Translations under genes and position numbers: made by a program
Part shown: one piece after another, positions 55,160 through 64,000 of the stretch
How positions within the stretch are numbered: position 1 is the stretch's first letter
Layout: every line of letters starts with the position of its first letter
Assembly: GCA_023376005.1 (NCBI GenBank)
Contig: CM042181.1
Coordinates: 1,961,731-2,025,730, forward strand
Length of the DNA stretch: 64,000 nt
Direction of reading: 5' to 3'
From: Doryteuthis pealeii
Lineage: Eukaryota; Mollusca; Cephalopoda; Myopsida; Loliginidae
The notes under the pieces: generated by a model
Told to the model about the DNA's origin: nothing
Database searches by the model: none
The model's input: the letters and a program-made list of their open reading frames with translations, nothing else

Positions 55160-57600
55160 ATAAAAGGGGAAAAAACAAAATGGTGGAATAGAGGCGGGAA
55201 AAAGTGAGGTAGTTAAAGATTGAAAGGGGATTGGTAGGAGGAGAGAATTTATGGAAAGGATGGGAAAGAGAGAAAGGAAGGAAGAGGGGTTGTAAGTAGA
55301 GATGGTGGGAGAGAGAGAGGAAGAGTGGTGGGTTGAGGAAGGGAAATAAAGAATGAGAGAGGGTAATATAGCAAGAAGAGAGAAAGAGGAGGAGAGAATT
55401 AGGGAGGGTGTGAGGAAGGAACCTGAGAAGGAGGGGTTTAAGAAAAGATTGAAAAGAGGATTGGTAGGAGGAGGGAATTTATGGAATCGGTGGGAAAGAG
55501 AGAAAGGAAGGAAGAGGGGTTGTAAGCAGAGAGGGTGGGAGAGAGAGAGGGGAAGAGTGGTGGGTTGAGGAAGGGAAATAAAGAATGAGAGAGGGTAATA
55601 TAGCAAAGAGGAGACTGAGAAGGAGAGAGTTGGGGAGGTTGTGTGGAAGGAACATGAGAAGGAGGGGTTTAGAGAAAGATTGAAAGGGGGTTGGTAGGAG
55701 GAGAGAATTTATGGAAGGGGAGGAGTAAAGAGGAAGGAAGGTGGGTAAGTTGTAAGAAGAGGAGGTAGGAGAGGGAGGAAGAGTGGTGGGTTAAGGAAGG
55801 GGAGAAGGGAGGATAGGATAAGAGAGACAACAAGAAATCAGGGAAGAAGAAAAAATGAATGACAACAAGAAAGAAAGAAGAAGAAAGGGGGAAAAAAAGT
55901 GAGGTAAGTAAAGATTGAAAGGAAGGAGGAGAGAATTTATGGAAGGGGAGGGGCAAAGAGGAAGTAAGGATGGTAGAGAGGGTGGGAGAAGCTAATGAAG
56001 GAGAGGAATTGAGGAGAGTGTAGGGAAGAGACCTGGGAAGATGGGGTATAGGTAAAGAGAGAAAGGGGGTTGGTAGCAGGGCTCGACATTAACGCCGTCC
56101 CGTCGTCATGGGGACGACAAAAATTACATCCGGGACGATAAATACGTCATCCGGGACAGTTTGCCGGGGACGGTAAAATTTTTCCGAAAAGTTAGTACTA
56201 CATTCCAATATATATATTGGCCGTCCAGTGATTGCCCGAATGATGACCTCAAAATGAGGCTACGGCACCGCATGTCTATTCTCAAAGCCATGTAATGAAT
56301 AATGGTGGAGGGAGATAGTTTAAAAAGGACCGAATTCTGTACTACTAAGGGTAACTTAAAGTAAAAAAGTATTTTTTTTAGCTCAAAACACACTAGGAAA
56401 TGGATTTTTTGTCAAAATATCCAGAATTATCACTGCTTCAGCTTTTGTTAATGTTTTATTACATGTTATTATGCTACTGATGACTGACAAGTATAGATGA
56501 TGCTAATGAATTAAACAAAAATATTTTGATTTCGGGACGGTCTAAACTCCATTTGGGACGGTTGATAATTTTTCTTCGGGACGGTCATGAAAAAAGTTAG
56601 TGCCGGGGCCTGGCTTGGTAGTAGGAGATAATCTAATGAAGGGGGGGGGAGGAAGGTTGGGAGAATGAAAGATGCTAATGTTGGAAAGAAGACACAGAGA
56701 GAGGAATCGTGGGAGGGAGTAAAGAATTAACCTTATAAGATAAGGAGTGGGTAGGGATTGAATGGGGGTTTATAGGAGGAGATGATTTGTGAAAGGGGGA
56801 GAAAGGGAGGAAAGACAAAAGAAGAGAGGATAGGAAAAAGGAGGAAGAGTGGTGGGTTAAGGAAGGGGAGAAGGAAGAATAGAAGTTAGTGTAGGAAAGA
56901 AGAGAGAAATAAGGATGGGAAGAAGAGTGTAGGTAAATTTTAAAAACAAAATGGGGGAAAACAAAATGGAGGAAAGAACAGGCGGGAAAGGTGGGGTAGT
57001 TAAAGTTTGAAAAGGGGTTGGTAGGAGTAGAGAATTTATAGAAGGGGAGGGAAGAGAGGATGGCAGTTTGGTAGAATGGGAGAAGGTAATGTAGGAAAGA
57101 AGAGAGACAGAGAGAGGAATTGAAGAGAGTGTAAGTAAGAAACCTGGGAAGGTGGTGTGTGTGCAATGATTGAAAGGAGGTTGGTAGGAGGTGATCATTT
57201 ATGGAAGGGGGAGGAAAAGGAGGAAGGTAGGGAGAATGAAATATGCTAATGTTGGAAAGAAGACACAGAGAGAGGAATCATGGGAGGGAGTAAAGAATTA
57301 ACCTTATAAGGAGTGGGTAGGGATTGAAAGGGGGTTGGTAGGAGAGGATAATTTATGGAAGGGTGGGAAAGGAAGGAAAGACATTAAAGAGGAGAGGATG
57401 GAAAAAGGGAGGAAGAGTGGTGCGTTGAGGAGGGGGAGAAGGAGGAATACAAGAAGCTAATGTTAGAAGGAAGAGAGAAAGTGATACGTGAAGAAAGAGT
57501 GTAGGTAAAGATTGAAAACAAAATGGCGGAAAAACAAAATGGAGGAAAGAAGAAGAGGCGGGAAAAAGTGAGGTAGTTAAAGTTTGAAAGGGAGTTGCAA
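55160..57600 (+). repeat. Purine-rich tandem array, about 229-bp unit
   Basis: The landmark AGATTGAAAGG recurs near 55218, 55446, 55676 and further on. Units contain GGTTGGTAGGAGGAGAGAAT, TTTATGGAAGG, GAGGAAGAGTGGTGGGTT and AGGAACCTGAGAAGGAGGGG. Pyrimidines are rare on the plus strand. Pro/Ser/Leu/Phe-rich minus frames are composition artefacts. The array is interrupted by a hAT-like element at 56077. Confidence 0.85.
56077..56612. mobile_element. Non-autonomous hAT element (about 536 bp)
   Basis: The left end CAGGGCTCGACATTAACGCC and the right end (reverse complement) CAGGCCCCGGCACTAAC resemble hAT termini. Flanking GTTGGTAG (56069-56076) and CTTGGTAG (56614-56621) fit an 8-bp duplication. 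Internally it has repeated CCGGGACGG/CGGGACGGTC motifs near both ends. No transposase is seen; the minus frame at 56124-56393 is short and unrecognised. Confidence 0.7.
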
Positions 57601-57684
57601 GGAGGAGATACATATATGCTGTATCTGGTGAGTCTAATTTCAATGTATATATTATATTTGCATATATATATATATATATATATA

Positions 57685-58338
57685 TCTTATTATAATGGAG
57701 ATTGTGTGTTTTTCTGTCTGTAACCGAAACTATATTCCTACTCAAGTCACAATTCTCTTAGTTACTGACATCACATTCTCCATGATTTTATTTTTATTCA
57801 AACCTCAATTATTAATAAAATTGACTTACATTATTAATACTGTTAACTATGTCTCCATACTAACAACATGCAATTATATTTATATATACAACAAAATACT
57901 GGTTTACAGTGTAAACGAGAAGGCTAATTTGCATATTAATATTAAAAAATTGAATTTAATAAATATGTGCTTAGTATTATTGATTTCTAACTGTTTGGTT
58001 TTATTTTAATGAATATAAGCAAAAATCTCTTCCATGAATCTGAAATGAAATCCATTAACAAGATAAAATAACTGTCATTTTATTCTTTACTTCCTCTTAT
58101 AACTAAATACTTAAATTAGAAAAAATAACAATGAAAGACGAGAGTGATGGAAGAGTAAGTTTCAGTTGTTCCATTTTTTATTATACTCCCTCTGTTTCAA
58201 ATCTTTTATTATACTCCCTCTGTTTCAAATCTTTTTATCTGTATTCTTATTTAGTTTTATTAGCCTTTCTAATTTAATACAATATTTTATTACATTAAAA
58301 CTTAAATACTTGCACCCGGAGGGTGCATATATTTGCTA

Positions 58339-58339
<1 letters not shown>
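57685..58339 (+). mobile_element. Non-autonomous Helitron, family 1 (655 bp), best copy
   Basis: TC at 57685, hairpin GCACCCGGAGGGTGC near the 3' end, CTAG ending at 58339, flanked by A and T inside a TA repeat. It contains a small duplication of TTATTATACTCCCTCTGTTT near 58180-58230. No Rep/helicase. Confidence 0.9.
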
Positions 58340-58381
<42 letters not shown>

Positions 58382-58572
58382 GTGTGTGTGTGTGTGTGTG
58401 TGTGTCTATAATGTATATTTTGGGAATTTAGTGTAAAGAAAGGGTTAAGATTGAAATAAATGAGAAACTAGTGAGATGTTATGCGCTAAGTTCCATTTTA
58501 TTTCATCCAATTTTTCGAGGAAATTATTCCTCTTTTACAAGGATTTTAGACAAAGATATAACACACACACAC

Positions 58573-58624
<52 letters not shown>

Positions 58625-58657
58625 TATATATATATATATATATATATATGGATAGAA

Positions 58658-58698
58658 GTAACCTACTCGAGTTTCATCGATTGATTCTTCAGGGTTAC
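58658..58698 (-). ncRNA. Hammerhead ribozyme, type I
   Basis: On the minus strand: stem I GTAACC with GGTTAC (6 bp), core CTGAAGA (fits CUGANGA), stem II ATC/GAT with loop AATC, core GAA, stem III ACTC/GAGT, then A at the predicted cleavage site (plus 58664). All core positions are present. The tight stem III suggests a minimal or dimer-acting form. Confidence 0.8.
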
Positions 58699-58808
58699 AT
58701 CCGTTGAATTAATCGACTTTTCGATTAATCTCAGTTGGTATAATACATGCCCGTTGGAATGTATTGTACCAACTGAGATTAATCGAAAACTCGATTAATT
58801 CAACGGAT

Positions 58809-58849
58809 GTAACCCTGAAGAATCAATCGATGAAACACGAGTAGGTTAC
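58809..58849 (+). ncRNA. Hammerhead ribozyme, type I, opposed copy
   Basis: GTAACC (58809-58814), CTGAAGA (58815-58821), ATC-AATC-GAT (58822-58831), GAA (58832-58834), a weakened stem III AC/GT (58835-58842), cleavage after A58843, GGTTAC (58844-58849). Confidence 0.75.
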
Positions 58850-58984
58850 TCCTTTCCATTGTATAAATTAATTTTTGCTCTACATTTTATTGAGCACTTT
58901 GTATTTGTTCTTTCTCAGTCTTAACCCCTGGATACTGTGCGCTTCCAACGATCGTACTAACTACTACTACTCATACACTACACA

Positions 58985-59052
<68 letters not shown>

Positions 59053-59171
59053 ATATATATCAAACTCATAGAAATATATATACATTGAATTATTTGATTC
59101 ACCAGATATATTCCAACAAAGATGCATACATGGACACCACAACTACAGTGACAATACACAAATATCTATAG

Positions 59172-59220
<49 letters not shown>

Positions 59221-59691
59221 GTAAACATCACTCCTGAATAAATACTAATTGATTATAGAATCTATGTTCAGATAAATTTGACGTTTTCGCACTTATCGAC
59301 CTGCTGTTCGGCTTTTACAGGTAACTGAGTGATTTAATCACCTCATTACGGCACTTTCACCTGAAACAATTTAATTAATTAGTAGATAATTTTGGGTGTG
59401 AGAATTCCTTACGGTTGGTGCGATAAACCTCTTGCTGAAAAAACAATTTGGAAATGGTTCACACTCGCGTAAACACACACAAACACTCACAAAAAGATAG
59501 AGATGCGCACACACACATACACGCACACACACATAATCGCACACATAAGCGGGATATGAGTGCAGACAGGTGCCCACGATTTAAAAAAGAAATTCATAAA
59601 GAAAATACCAATACGTCTCTAATTACAAAACACTAATTATCCTTGTAACCGTATGGCTCCATCATTTTTAGTCTGATCACAAACATACTAT

Positions 59692-59840
59692 CGACCTGTA
59701 GGACTGTAGAATACTCCGACTGCACCTCTGTAAAGAGGTAAGATCCCATTTTAACGAGGCGACCTGTTGGCTGTGGGAGTGATCCATGATGCCTAAGAAA
59801 TAAACCCTGTTGGCTAAGCAGACCATGATATGGTCTAAAG
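59692..59840 (+). repeat. Family S head fragment
   Basis: GACTGCACCTCTGTAAAGAG, CGACCTGTTGGCTGTGGGAG and CCATGATGCCTAAGAAATAA follow the S head order. It is cut by the Helitron at 59877. Confidence 0.65.
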
Positions 59841-59876
59841 CGGGTTTGAAAAACTCTAATGTAGCAATAATAATAA

Positions 59877-60507
59877 TCTTATTATAATGTAGATTGTGGG
59901 TTTGTCTGTCTGTAACCGAAACTACACAAGTCACAATTCCCTTTGTTATTTACACACATTCTCGATGATTTTATTTTTTATTTAAACCTCAATTTTAGTA
60001 AAATTGTTTTACATCATTAAGACTGTTAACAATATCTACATACTAATAACATGCAATTATATTTATATATTCAACCAAATAGGGTTTACAGTTGAATGGG
60101 AAGGCTAATTTGCATATTGATCTTTAAAAATTTGATTTTAATAAATATGTGCTTAGTATTATTGATTTCTAATTGTTTGGTTTTATCTTAATAAATATGA
60201 GCAAAAAATCTCGGGGATAAATCTTAACAGAAATCTATTAACATAAAGAAATAACTGTAATTTTATTCTTTTCTCCTATTTTAACTAAATAGTTAAATTA
60301 GGGAAATTTACCACTGAAAGACGGGAGTAAGGGAAAATGATGGAATAGTTAGTTTCAAAGTTGTTCTATTTTCCGATTATACCCTCTCTGTTCCAAATAT
60401 TTTTATCTGAATTCTTATTCCGTTTCATTAGCCTTTCTAATTTAACATGATATTTTATTATATTAAAACTTAAATACTTGCACCCGGAGGGTGCATATAT
60501 TTGCTAG
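59877..60507 (+). mobile_element. Non-autonomous Helitron, family 1 (631 bp)
   Basis: TCTTATTATAATGTAGATTG at the 5' end, hairpin GCACCCGGAGGGTGC and CTAG at the 3' end, between A and T within TAA repeats. Same length as the 26948-27578 copy. Confidence 0.9.
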
Positions 60508-60540
60508 TAATAATAATAATAATAATGAAAACAAAACATG

Positions 60541-60720
60541 GATCTACCGTGGTTCCGATTGATATGATCTTTTCAGAACCCTTCACTATACTGGACTAAG
60601 TTGGAATTACTACCATTTAAATGGATATATAGTTTAACCGAATAAAATGTAGTGATTTGAACTTAGTCCAACATAAGATAGGGTCTTAAATAGATCATAT
60701 CGATCGAAAGTGCGGTAGAC
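60541..60720. repeat. 180-bp foldback hairpin
   Basis: GATCTACCGT and TGATATGATCT on the left are inverted at the right as AGATCATATCGATCGAAAGT and GCGGTAGAC. Inner arms include ACTGGACTAAGTTGG against CTTAGTCCAACATAAG. No hammerhead core was found. Confidence 0.7.
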
Positions 60721-60877
60721 AAATAGTTTTTCATATCATATATATATATATATATATATGGGAGAATATGTGCTTAAATGAAGTCGAACCTATTTTTTGA
60801 AATTTAATTCATTAATAATTAATTAGGCGGGATTAAACTATTTAAATGTAGGGCTAAACAAATCGAGAAAAATCAAT

Positions 60878-60919
60878 CTCTGTATGTACATTTCGGCCTA
60901 TTAGGCCTCATCAGCAGAG
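60878..60919 (-). ncRNA. Hammerhead ribozyme, type I
   Basis: On the minus strand: stem I CTCTG/CAGAG, core CTGATGA, stem II GGCC-TAATA-GGCC with four perfect pairs, core GAA, mini stem III ATG/CAT with a UA loop, and A at the predicted cleavage position (plus 60883). Every conserved core base is present. Confidence 0.88.
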
Positions 60920-61254
60920 CTATAGATACGAAGACCGCCCCGTGTGTGATTCGAAACCTGTCTGTCAAATTAGCAGGCAAGTGTCTTACCTCCACACCAA
61001 ACGGACTTAGCAAGATTTTCTTCGCTTTGTTAAGTAGTAGTATTTATATTCCTCTTAAGTGACCTCTACACGAACTTACGAGACGTAAACAAACAGACGA
61101 TGTTTGTGATATGGCTATTTTCAGCCGACAATATTTGGGAGAATATGTGCTTAAATGAAGTCGAACCTATTTTTTGAAATTTAATTCATTAATAATTAAT
61201 TAGGCGGGATTAAACTATTTAAATGTAGGGCTAAACAAATCGAGAAAAATCAAT

Positions 61255-61296
61255 CTCTGTATGTACATTTCGGCCTATTAGGCCTCATCAGCAGAG
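61255..61296 (-). ncRNA. Hammerhead ribozyme, type I, second copy
   Basis: Identical in sequence to 60878-60919 and 377 bp from it. In a transcript through both, cleavage would release a 377-nt unit. Confidence 0.88.
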
Positions 61297-61302
61297 CTAT
61301 AG

Positions 61303-61359
<57 letters not shown>

Positions 61360-61479
61360 GGTATTTTTATGACTATATATTTTGTTATGGCTTTTACGTG
61401 CAACTTACTTTTGCTATTTTTTCTAATGTTATCTTTTTTTTTTTAATATGTTCATTTATCATTATCATCAACTAAATTT

Positions 61480-62310
61480 TGTCATTTTTAACGAGCAGCA
61501 ATCCAGACGTAGACCAGTACATCCCCTAGTACACTTATGAATTTAAAAAAATATGAATGCTATATTTTCGTTTGTTTTGTATCACTATCATCATTTCTCT
61601 TGTCATTTTTAATTCCCATCACATAAAACCATCCAAGATGAACAAGACTAACTGATAAGTGATGTTCTCCTATAGACTCCTATACACACCAGTGTTGACT
61701 GACCAGCAAAAACTTACATTGTTCAGACACTTGATGCCATTGAGAGGACTTGTCAAGAGTAATGACTGATAGAGATAGATGGCGAGAGAGAGAGTCAAGG
61801 GAATCCATGTTGGTTTAGTTTGTTTTGTTTTACGGCATATCAACCTCAGTGGGTCATTTAATGCCAATAAAGTTTTGAAATAAATTAATTCTTTATGGAT
61901 ACAAATTTTTTTAATAAATACATTTTTCTATTTAACCCATATATGGGACCCTAACAGGTACTACCAGTCCAGGTCAAAGTGGACCAGGGAGCAATGGTGA
62001 GGAAGGGGTGCTCCACATTCTCCAAAACTGGAACCTCACCATCAGATAGAGTTTAACGTCATTCCCAGGACATGAAGACCCTCAGCCACCGCCAATCCAG
62101 GCGTAGACGGGTATATCAGCTAGTACATTGATATATTCTTAAAAAATATGAATGTTATATTTTTGTTTAATTTGTATAAATATGTTAATTTATTATCACT
62201 ATCAACTCACTATCATTATTTTTTCTCTTGTCATATATAACGAGCAGCAATCCAGACGTAGACGGTTATATCAGCTAGTACACTTATAAAATTTAAAAAA
62301 ATATGAATAT
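61480..62310 (+). repeat. Dispersed repeat with three partial copies, plus a family S copy
   Basis: AGCAATCCAGACGTAGAC and GCTAGTACA-type segments with AAAAAAATATGAATG recur near 61495, 62092 and 62250. A family S copy (minus, 61812-62095) lies between the first and second. The GCTAGTA ends might be Helitron-like, but no hairpin is clear. Confidence 0.55.
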
Positions 62311-62369
62311 ATATATATGTAAAATGAAACTGGAAGTGAATCTGACTGTATGGAAAAAATAAATAAATG

Positions 62370-62570
62370 AAAGAAAGTATAGAATGGATAAAATAGGATA
62401 TTTTAATCAATTTTACTTACGCGTGTTTCGGTCAGGAGTTTATTCATGTGTACATGTATAATAATAGTTTGAATAATGTACACATGCATAAACTCCTGAC
62501 CGAAACACGTGTAAGTAAAATTGATAAAAATATCCTATTTTATCCATTCTATACTTTCTTTCCTTTATTT
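62370..62570. repeat. 200-bp near-perfect hairpin element
   Basis: Left AAAGTATAGAATGGATAAAA and CGTGTTTCGGTCAGGAGTTT are inverted on the right as AAACTCCTGACCGAAACACG and TTTTATCCATTCTATACTTT. The CTGACCGAAACACGTGTA segment looks like a hammerhead that has lost stem II. CA and TA repeats follow. Confidence 0.85.
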
Positions 62571-62579
62571 AGTTTTTCA

Positions 62580-62622
<43 letters not shown>

Positions 62623-63032
62623 AGTAAAGTCGTCGGGGCGGCCTAAAGTCGGTATCAGCCAGTCAGCGAGGGAGTCTATCCCCTTTTCAATAGCGCTAGA
62701 CCAAGGAGATTGTTTTTTTAGCATCTGAGGTGGAGCGCCACACCTACCATCAGCTCCTTACTTTACCGCACAGATCCCTGTGCTACTCATACGCTGAGTT
62801 GGCGAGGACCGGTATCGAACTATATATATATATATATATATATAATGGAGTGTTCCGATTCAATCAATCGTCTGGTCACGTCAAACCCCAGTACCTATAT
62901 AATTGCCCCAGTCCTTTTACCCTTTTGGCCAGCCCCAACCCTTTTCATTATATATGTACTAATTGGCGTCGGTATCGAACTAGGAACCTTGTGGTTTCTA
63001 GCCGACAGCTCTACCAACTGAGCTAACCCGTA
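62623..63032 (-). repeat. tRNA-derived SINE (family T) split by an insertion
   Basis: Body and tail at 62623-62819, tRNA-like head at 62966-63032 (reverse orientation). The intervening 62820-62965 holds a TA repeat and a family S fragment (62845-62965), and GGTATCGAAC occurs on both sides of it (about 62811 and 62971). Confidence 0.8.
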
Positions 63033-63062
63033 ATCAAAATCTTGATTAATTCAGTGGATTTA

Positions 63063-63098
63063 ACCCTGAAGATCATTATGGTGAAACTGGAGTAGGTC
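63063..63098 (+). ncRNA. Degraded hammerhead-like motif
   Basis: ACC, CTGAAGA, an unpaired stem II region, GAA, ACT-GG-AGT stem III, A, GGT. The core is kept but stem II does not pair and stem I is only 3 bp. Related to 58809-58849 and probably inactive. Confidence 0.45.
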
Positions 63099-63306
63099 AT
63101 TTCTGTACACACCATAATACTATATATATATATATATATACGCTTCCCACACCCATGGTTGATCTCTGTGGGGGGACATTAATTGTAACTTCACCGTTTG
63201 GCATTAGCCATGATCCGCCTGTTTACAGATTATAGTTCTCTGGTGATTGTAAAAAACATACCGCCGTAAAGTATGTAGCAATTAATTATTCACCCTAGAC
63301 TAACGG

Positions 63307-63371
63307 CCCGCTGATAGCCGCAAGGGTAAGGAACTTGGTAGACGAAATTTCTGTCGGGTTTTGATCCCGGC
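63307..63371 (+). other. tRNA-like pol III promoter region upstream of a hammerhead
   Basis: A-box-like GGTAAGGAACTTGGTAGACG and B-box GGGTTTTGATCCC. The sequence does not fold as a full tRNA with acceptor stem, so it is a SINE-type head rather than a tRNA gene. Confidence 0.6.
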
Positions 63372-63396
63372 TAGAGGTAGCTGTTAAAATGTCGAG

Positions 63397-63437
63397 CCGC
63401 ACTGATGAGAAGTAAACTTCGAAACACGTGTCTGTGG
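63397..63437 (+). ncRNA. Hammerhead ribozyme, type I
   Basis: Stem I CCGCA (63397-63401) with TGTGG (63433-63437, one G-U pair). Core CTGATGA (63402-63408). Stem II GAAG-TAAA-CTTC (63409-63420). Core GAA (63421-63423). Stem III ACAC/GTGT (63424-63431). Predicted cleavage follows C63432, a canonical GUC site. Confidence 0.88.
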
Positions 63438-63641
63438 ATGGCTGATATATATATATATATATATATATAAGATTTTTTTTATGTTTGTTTAATTTTAGAA
63501 GCATTGCCGAATAAAGTATATATACATTGATATTTTATATTTTGCTTGAAGGCAACTACAATGCGCATATCGCATAAATTCGATAATTATAGAAGATAAT
63601 AATGACAAGTGAATCTCGCAAAGAATTACTCGGTGTGTAGA

Positions 63642-63687
63642 ATATCGTACAGACTGTTTCAACTTTATTAAGTCTCATCAGCGATAT
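63642..63687 (-). ncRNA. Hammerhead ribozyme, type I
   Basis: On the minus strand: stem I ATATCG/CGATAT (6 bp), core CTGATGA (plus 63675-63681), stem II GACTT-AATA-AAGTT with a G-U closing pair, core GAA, stem III ACA/TGT, then A at the predicted cleavage position (plus 63648). A tRNA-like region with B-box GGTTTCGATTCC lies just upstream (63711-63766, minus). Confidence 0.83.
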
Positions 63688-63710
63688 ATACTAACGACTC
63701 CCCTCCGAGA

Positions 63711-63766
63711 GGAATCGAAACCGGGACCTCAGCAGGATAGTTAAACACTATGCTGTTTCAGCCACG
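63711..63766 (-). other. tRNA-like pol III promoter region upstream of a hammerhead
   Basis: On the minus strand GGCTGAAACAGCATAGTG and CCCGGTTTCGATTCC give A- and B-box-like segments about 25 bp before the hammerhead at 63642-63687. Confidence 0.6.
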
Positions 63767-63854
63767 ATACAGCACCGAGAAACTCCTGCGAAATTAACCT
63801 TGTGATTGATACTGAGGCGTACTGCCATATGAGGCAAGTGAGTCGCTGAGTGGA

Positions 63855-63862
63855 TAATAACA

Positions 63863-63896
<34 letters not shown>

Positions 63897-63917
63897 TGTT
63901 ATTAGTTTTTCTTTATT

Positions 63918-63957
<40 letters not shown>

Positions 63958-63980
63958 AATGAAGAAAAACTCTAAACTTG
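63855..63980. repeat. Two adjacent palindromes with TA-repeat centres
   Basis: AATAACAGACATA and TATGTCTGTTATT surround one TA run; AGTTTTTCTTTATTTAC and GTAAATGAAGAAAAACT surround the next. Both could form cruciforms or long hairpins. Confidence 0.85.
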
Positions 63981-64000
63981 CTTCATTACAATAATTTATT

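Larger units (their letters stand above)
58651..58858. repeat. Near-perfect 208-bp hairpin element with two hammerheads
   Basis: Left and right arms are inverse copies over about 95 bp (AGTAACCTACTCGAGTTTCA.. against ..TGAAACACGAGTAGGTTACT), with a short loop around TACATGCCCGTTGGAATG. CA and TA microsatellites lie to the left. A hammerhead sits in each arm, on opposite strands. Confidence 0.9.
60759..61305 (-). mobile_element. Hammerhead-bearing tandem element (retrozyme-like), best copy
   Basis: Two virtually identical 170-bp direct repeats (60759-60928 and 61136-61305) surround 207 bp, a 377-bp period. Each repeat ends with a hammerhead on the minus strand. The interior contains, on the minus strand, a tRNA-like region (60948-61004) with B-box GGTTTCGAATC. 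Reading in element sense the order is tRNA-like head, hammerhead, tail, repeated. No protein is encoded. Confidence 0.8.

Noticed and set aside
55112..57745. Pro/Ser/Leu-rich minus-strand proteins
   Set aside because: They come from the purine-rich tandem array and have no domain or conserved start.
60541..60720. Hammerhead in this foldback element
   Set aside because: No CUGANGA or GAAA core was found in either arm.

Overview
This is a window of an animal nuclear genome, probably a marine invertebrate; I cannot name the species. It is AT-rich and crowded with transposable elements and TA, TG and CA microsatellites. It shows spliceosomal GT-AG introns, tRNA-derived SINEs, non-LTR retrotransposons, Helitrons, mariner and hAT remnants, and hammerhead-ribozyme repeats. 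There is no operon structure, rRNA or CRISPR array. Most open reading frames are chance products or fall inside repeats.

The only host genes I can support are a minus-strand cluster of FEM-1-like ankyrin-repeat genes. Paralogue A has a large exon at 21017-22799 and a 10-nt first coding exon at 29211-29220. Paralogue B has a large exon at 41075-42791 and a 10-nt first exon at 47927-47936. An identical 10-nt first exon at 1888-1897 implies a third member whose body lies left of the window. A decayed fourth copy lies at about 19470-20050, just downstream of A. FEM-1 proteins are substrate receptors of CUL2 ubiquitin ligases. A and B each carry one 1-bp frameshift. B also lacks the C-terminal segment that A keeps, and it ends 43 bp from a Helitron. 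Five decayed copies of B's exon-2 edge, with its splice acceptor, are repeated in B's intron.

Layout. 0-2 kb: SINE fragments and the orphan first exon. 2.28-3.47 kb: a 27-29 bp minisatellite. 3.5-3.74 kb: a LINE fragment. 3.75-9.93 kb: a satellite of about 177 bp, broken by a LINE, and itself an expanded piece of a dispersed retroposon (here family S). 10-19.3 kb: S copies, RTE-like LINE pieces, Helitrons and an A-rich minisatellite. 19.4-29.2 kb: the FEM-1 relic and paralogue A, with nested transposons in its intron. 30.4-32.2 kb: a pyrimidine tract and TA-rich tandem duplications. 32.7-36.9 kb: a mariner remnant, foldback elements, a complete S copy with target-site duplication, and a minisatellite. 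36.9-41 kb: a ribozyme element and four Helitron-type elements including a tandem pair. 41-48 kb: paralogue B. 48-54 kb: S copies, a LINE piece, a Helitron and SINEs. 55.1-57.6 kb: a purine-rich tandem array holding a hAT element. 57.7-64 kb: Helitrons, foldback hairpins and several hammerhead ribozymes.

The most unusual content is a set of seven sequences that fold as type I hammerhead ribozymes (37.2, 58.7, 58.8, 60.9, 61.3, 63.4 and 63.6 kb). Five of them lie just downstream of a tRNA-like pol III promoter region in the same orientation. Two form direct repeats 377 bp apart, and two are opposed in a hairpin. This resembles retrozyme or Penelope-type biology combined with a SINE-like head. 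Many single-base homopolymer indels in the satellite suggest residual assembly error, so the FEM-1 frameshifts should not be taken as proof of pseudogenes.
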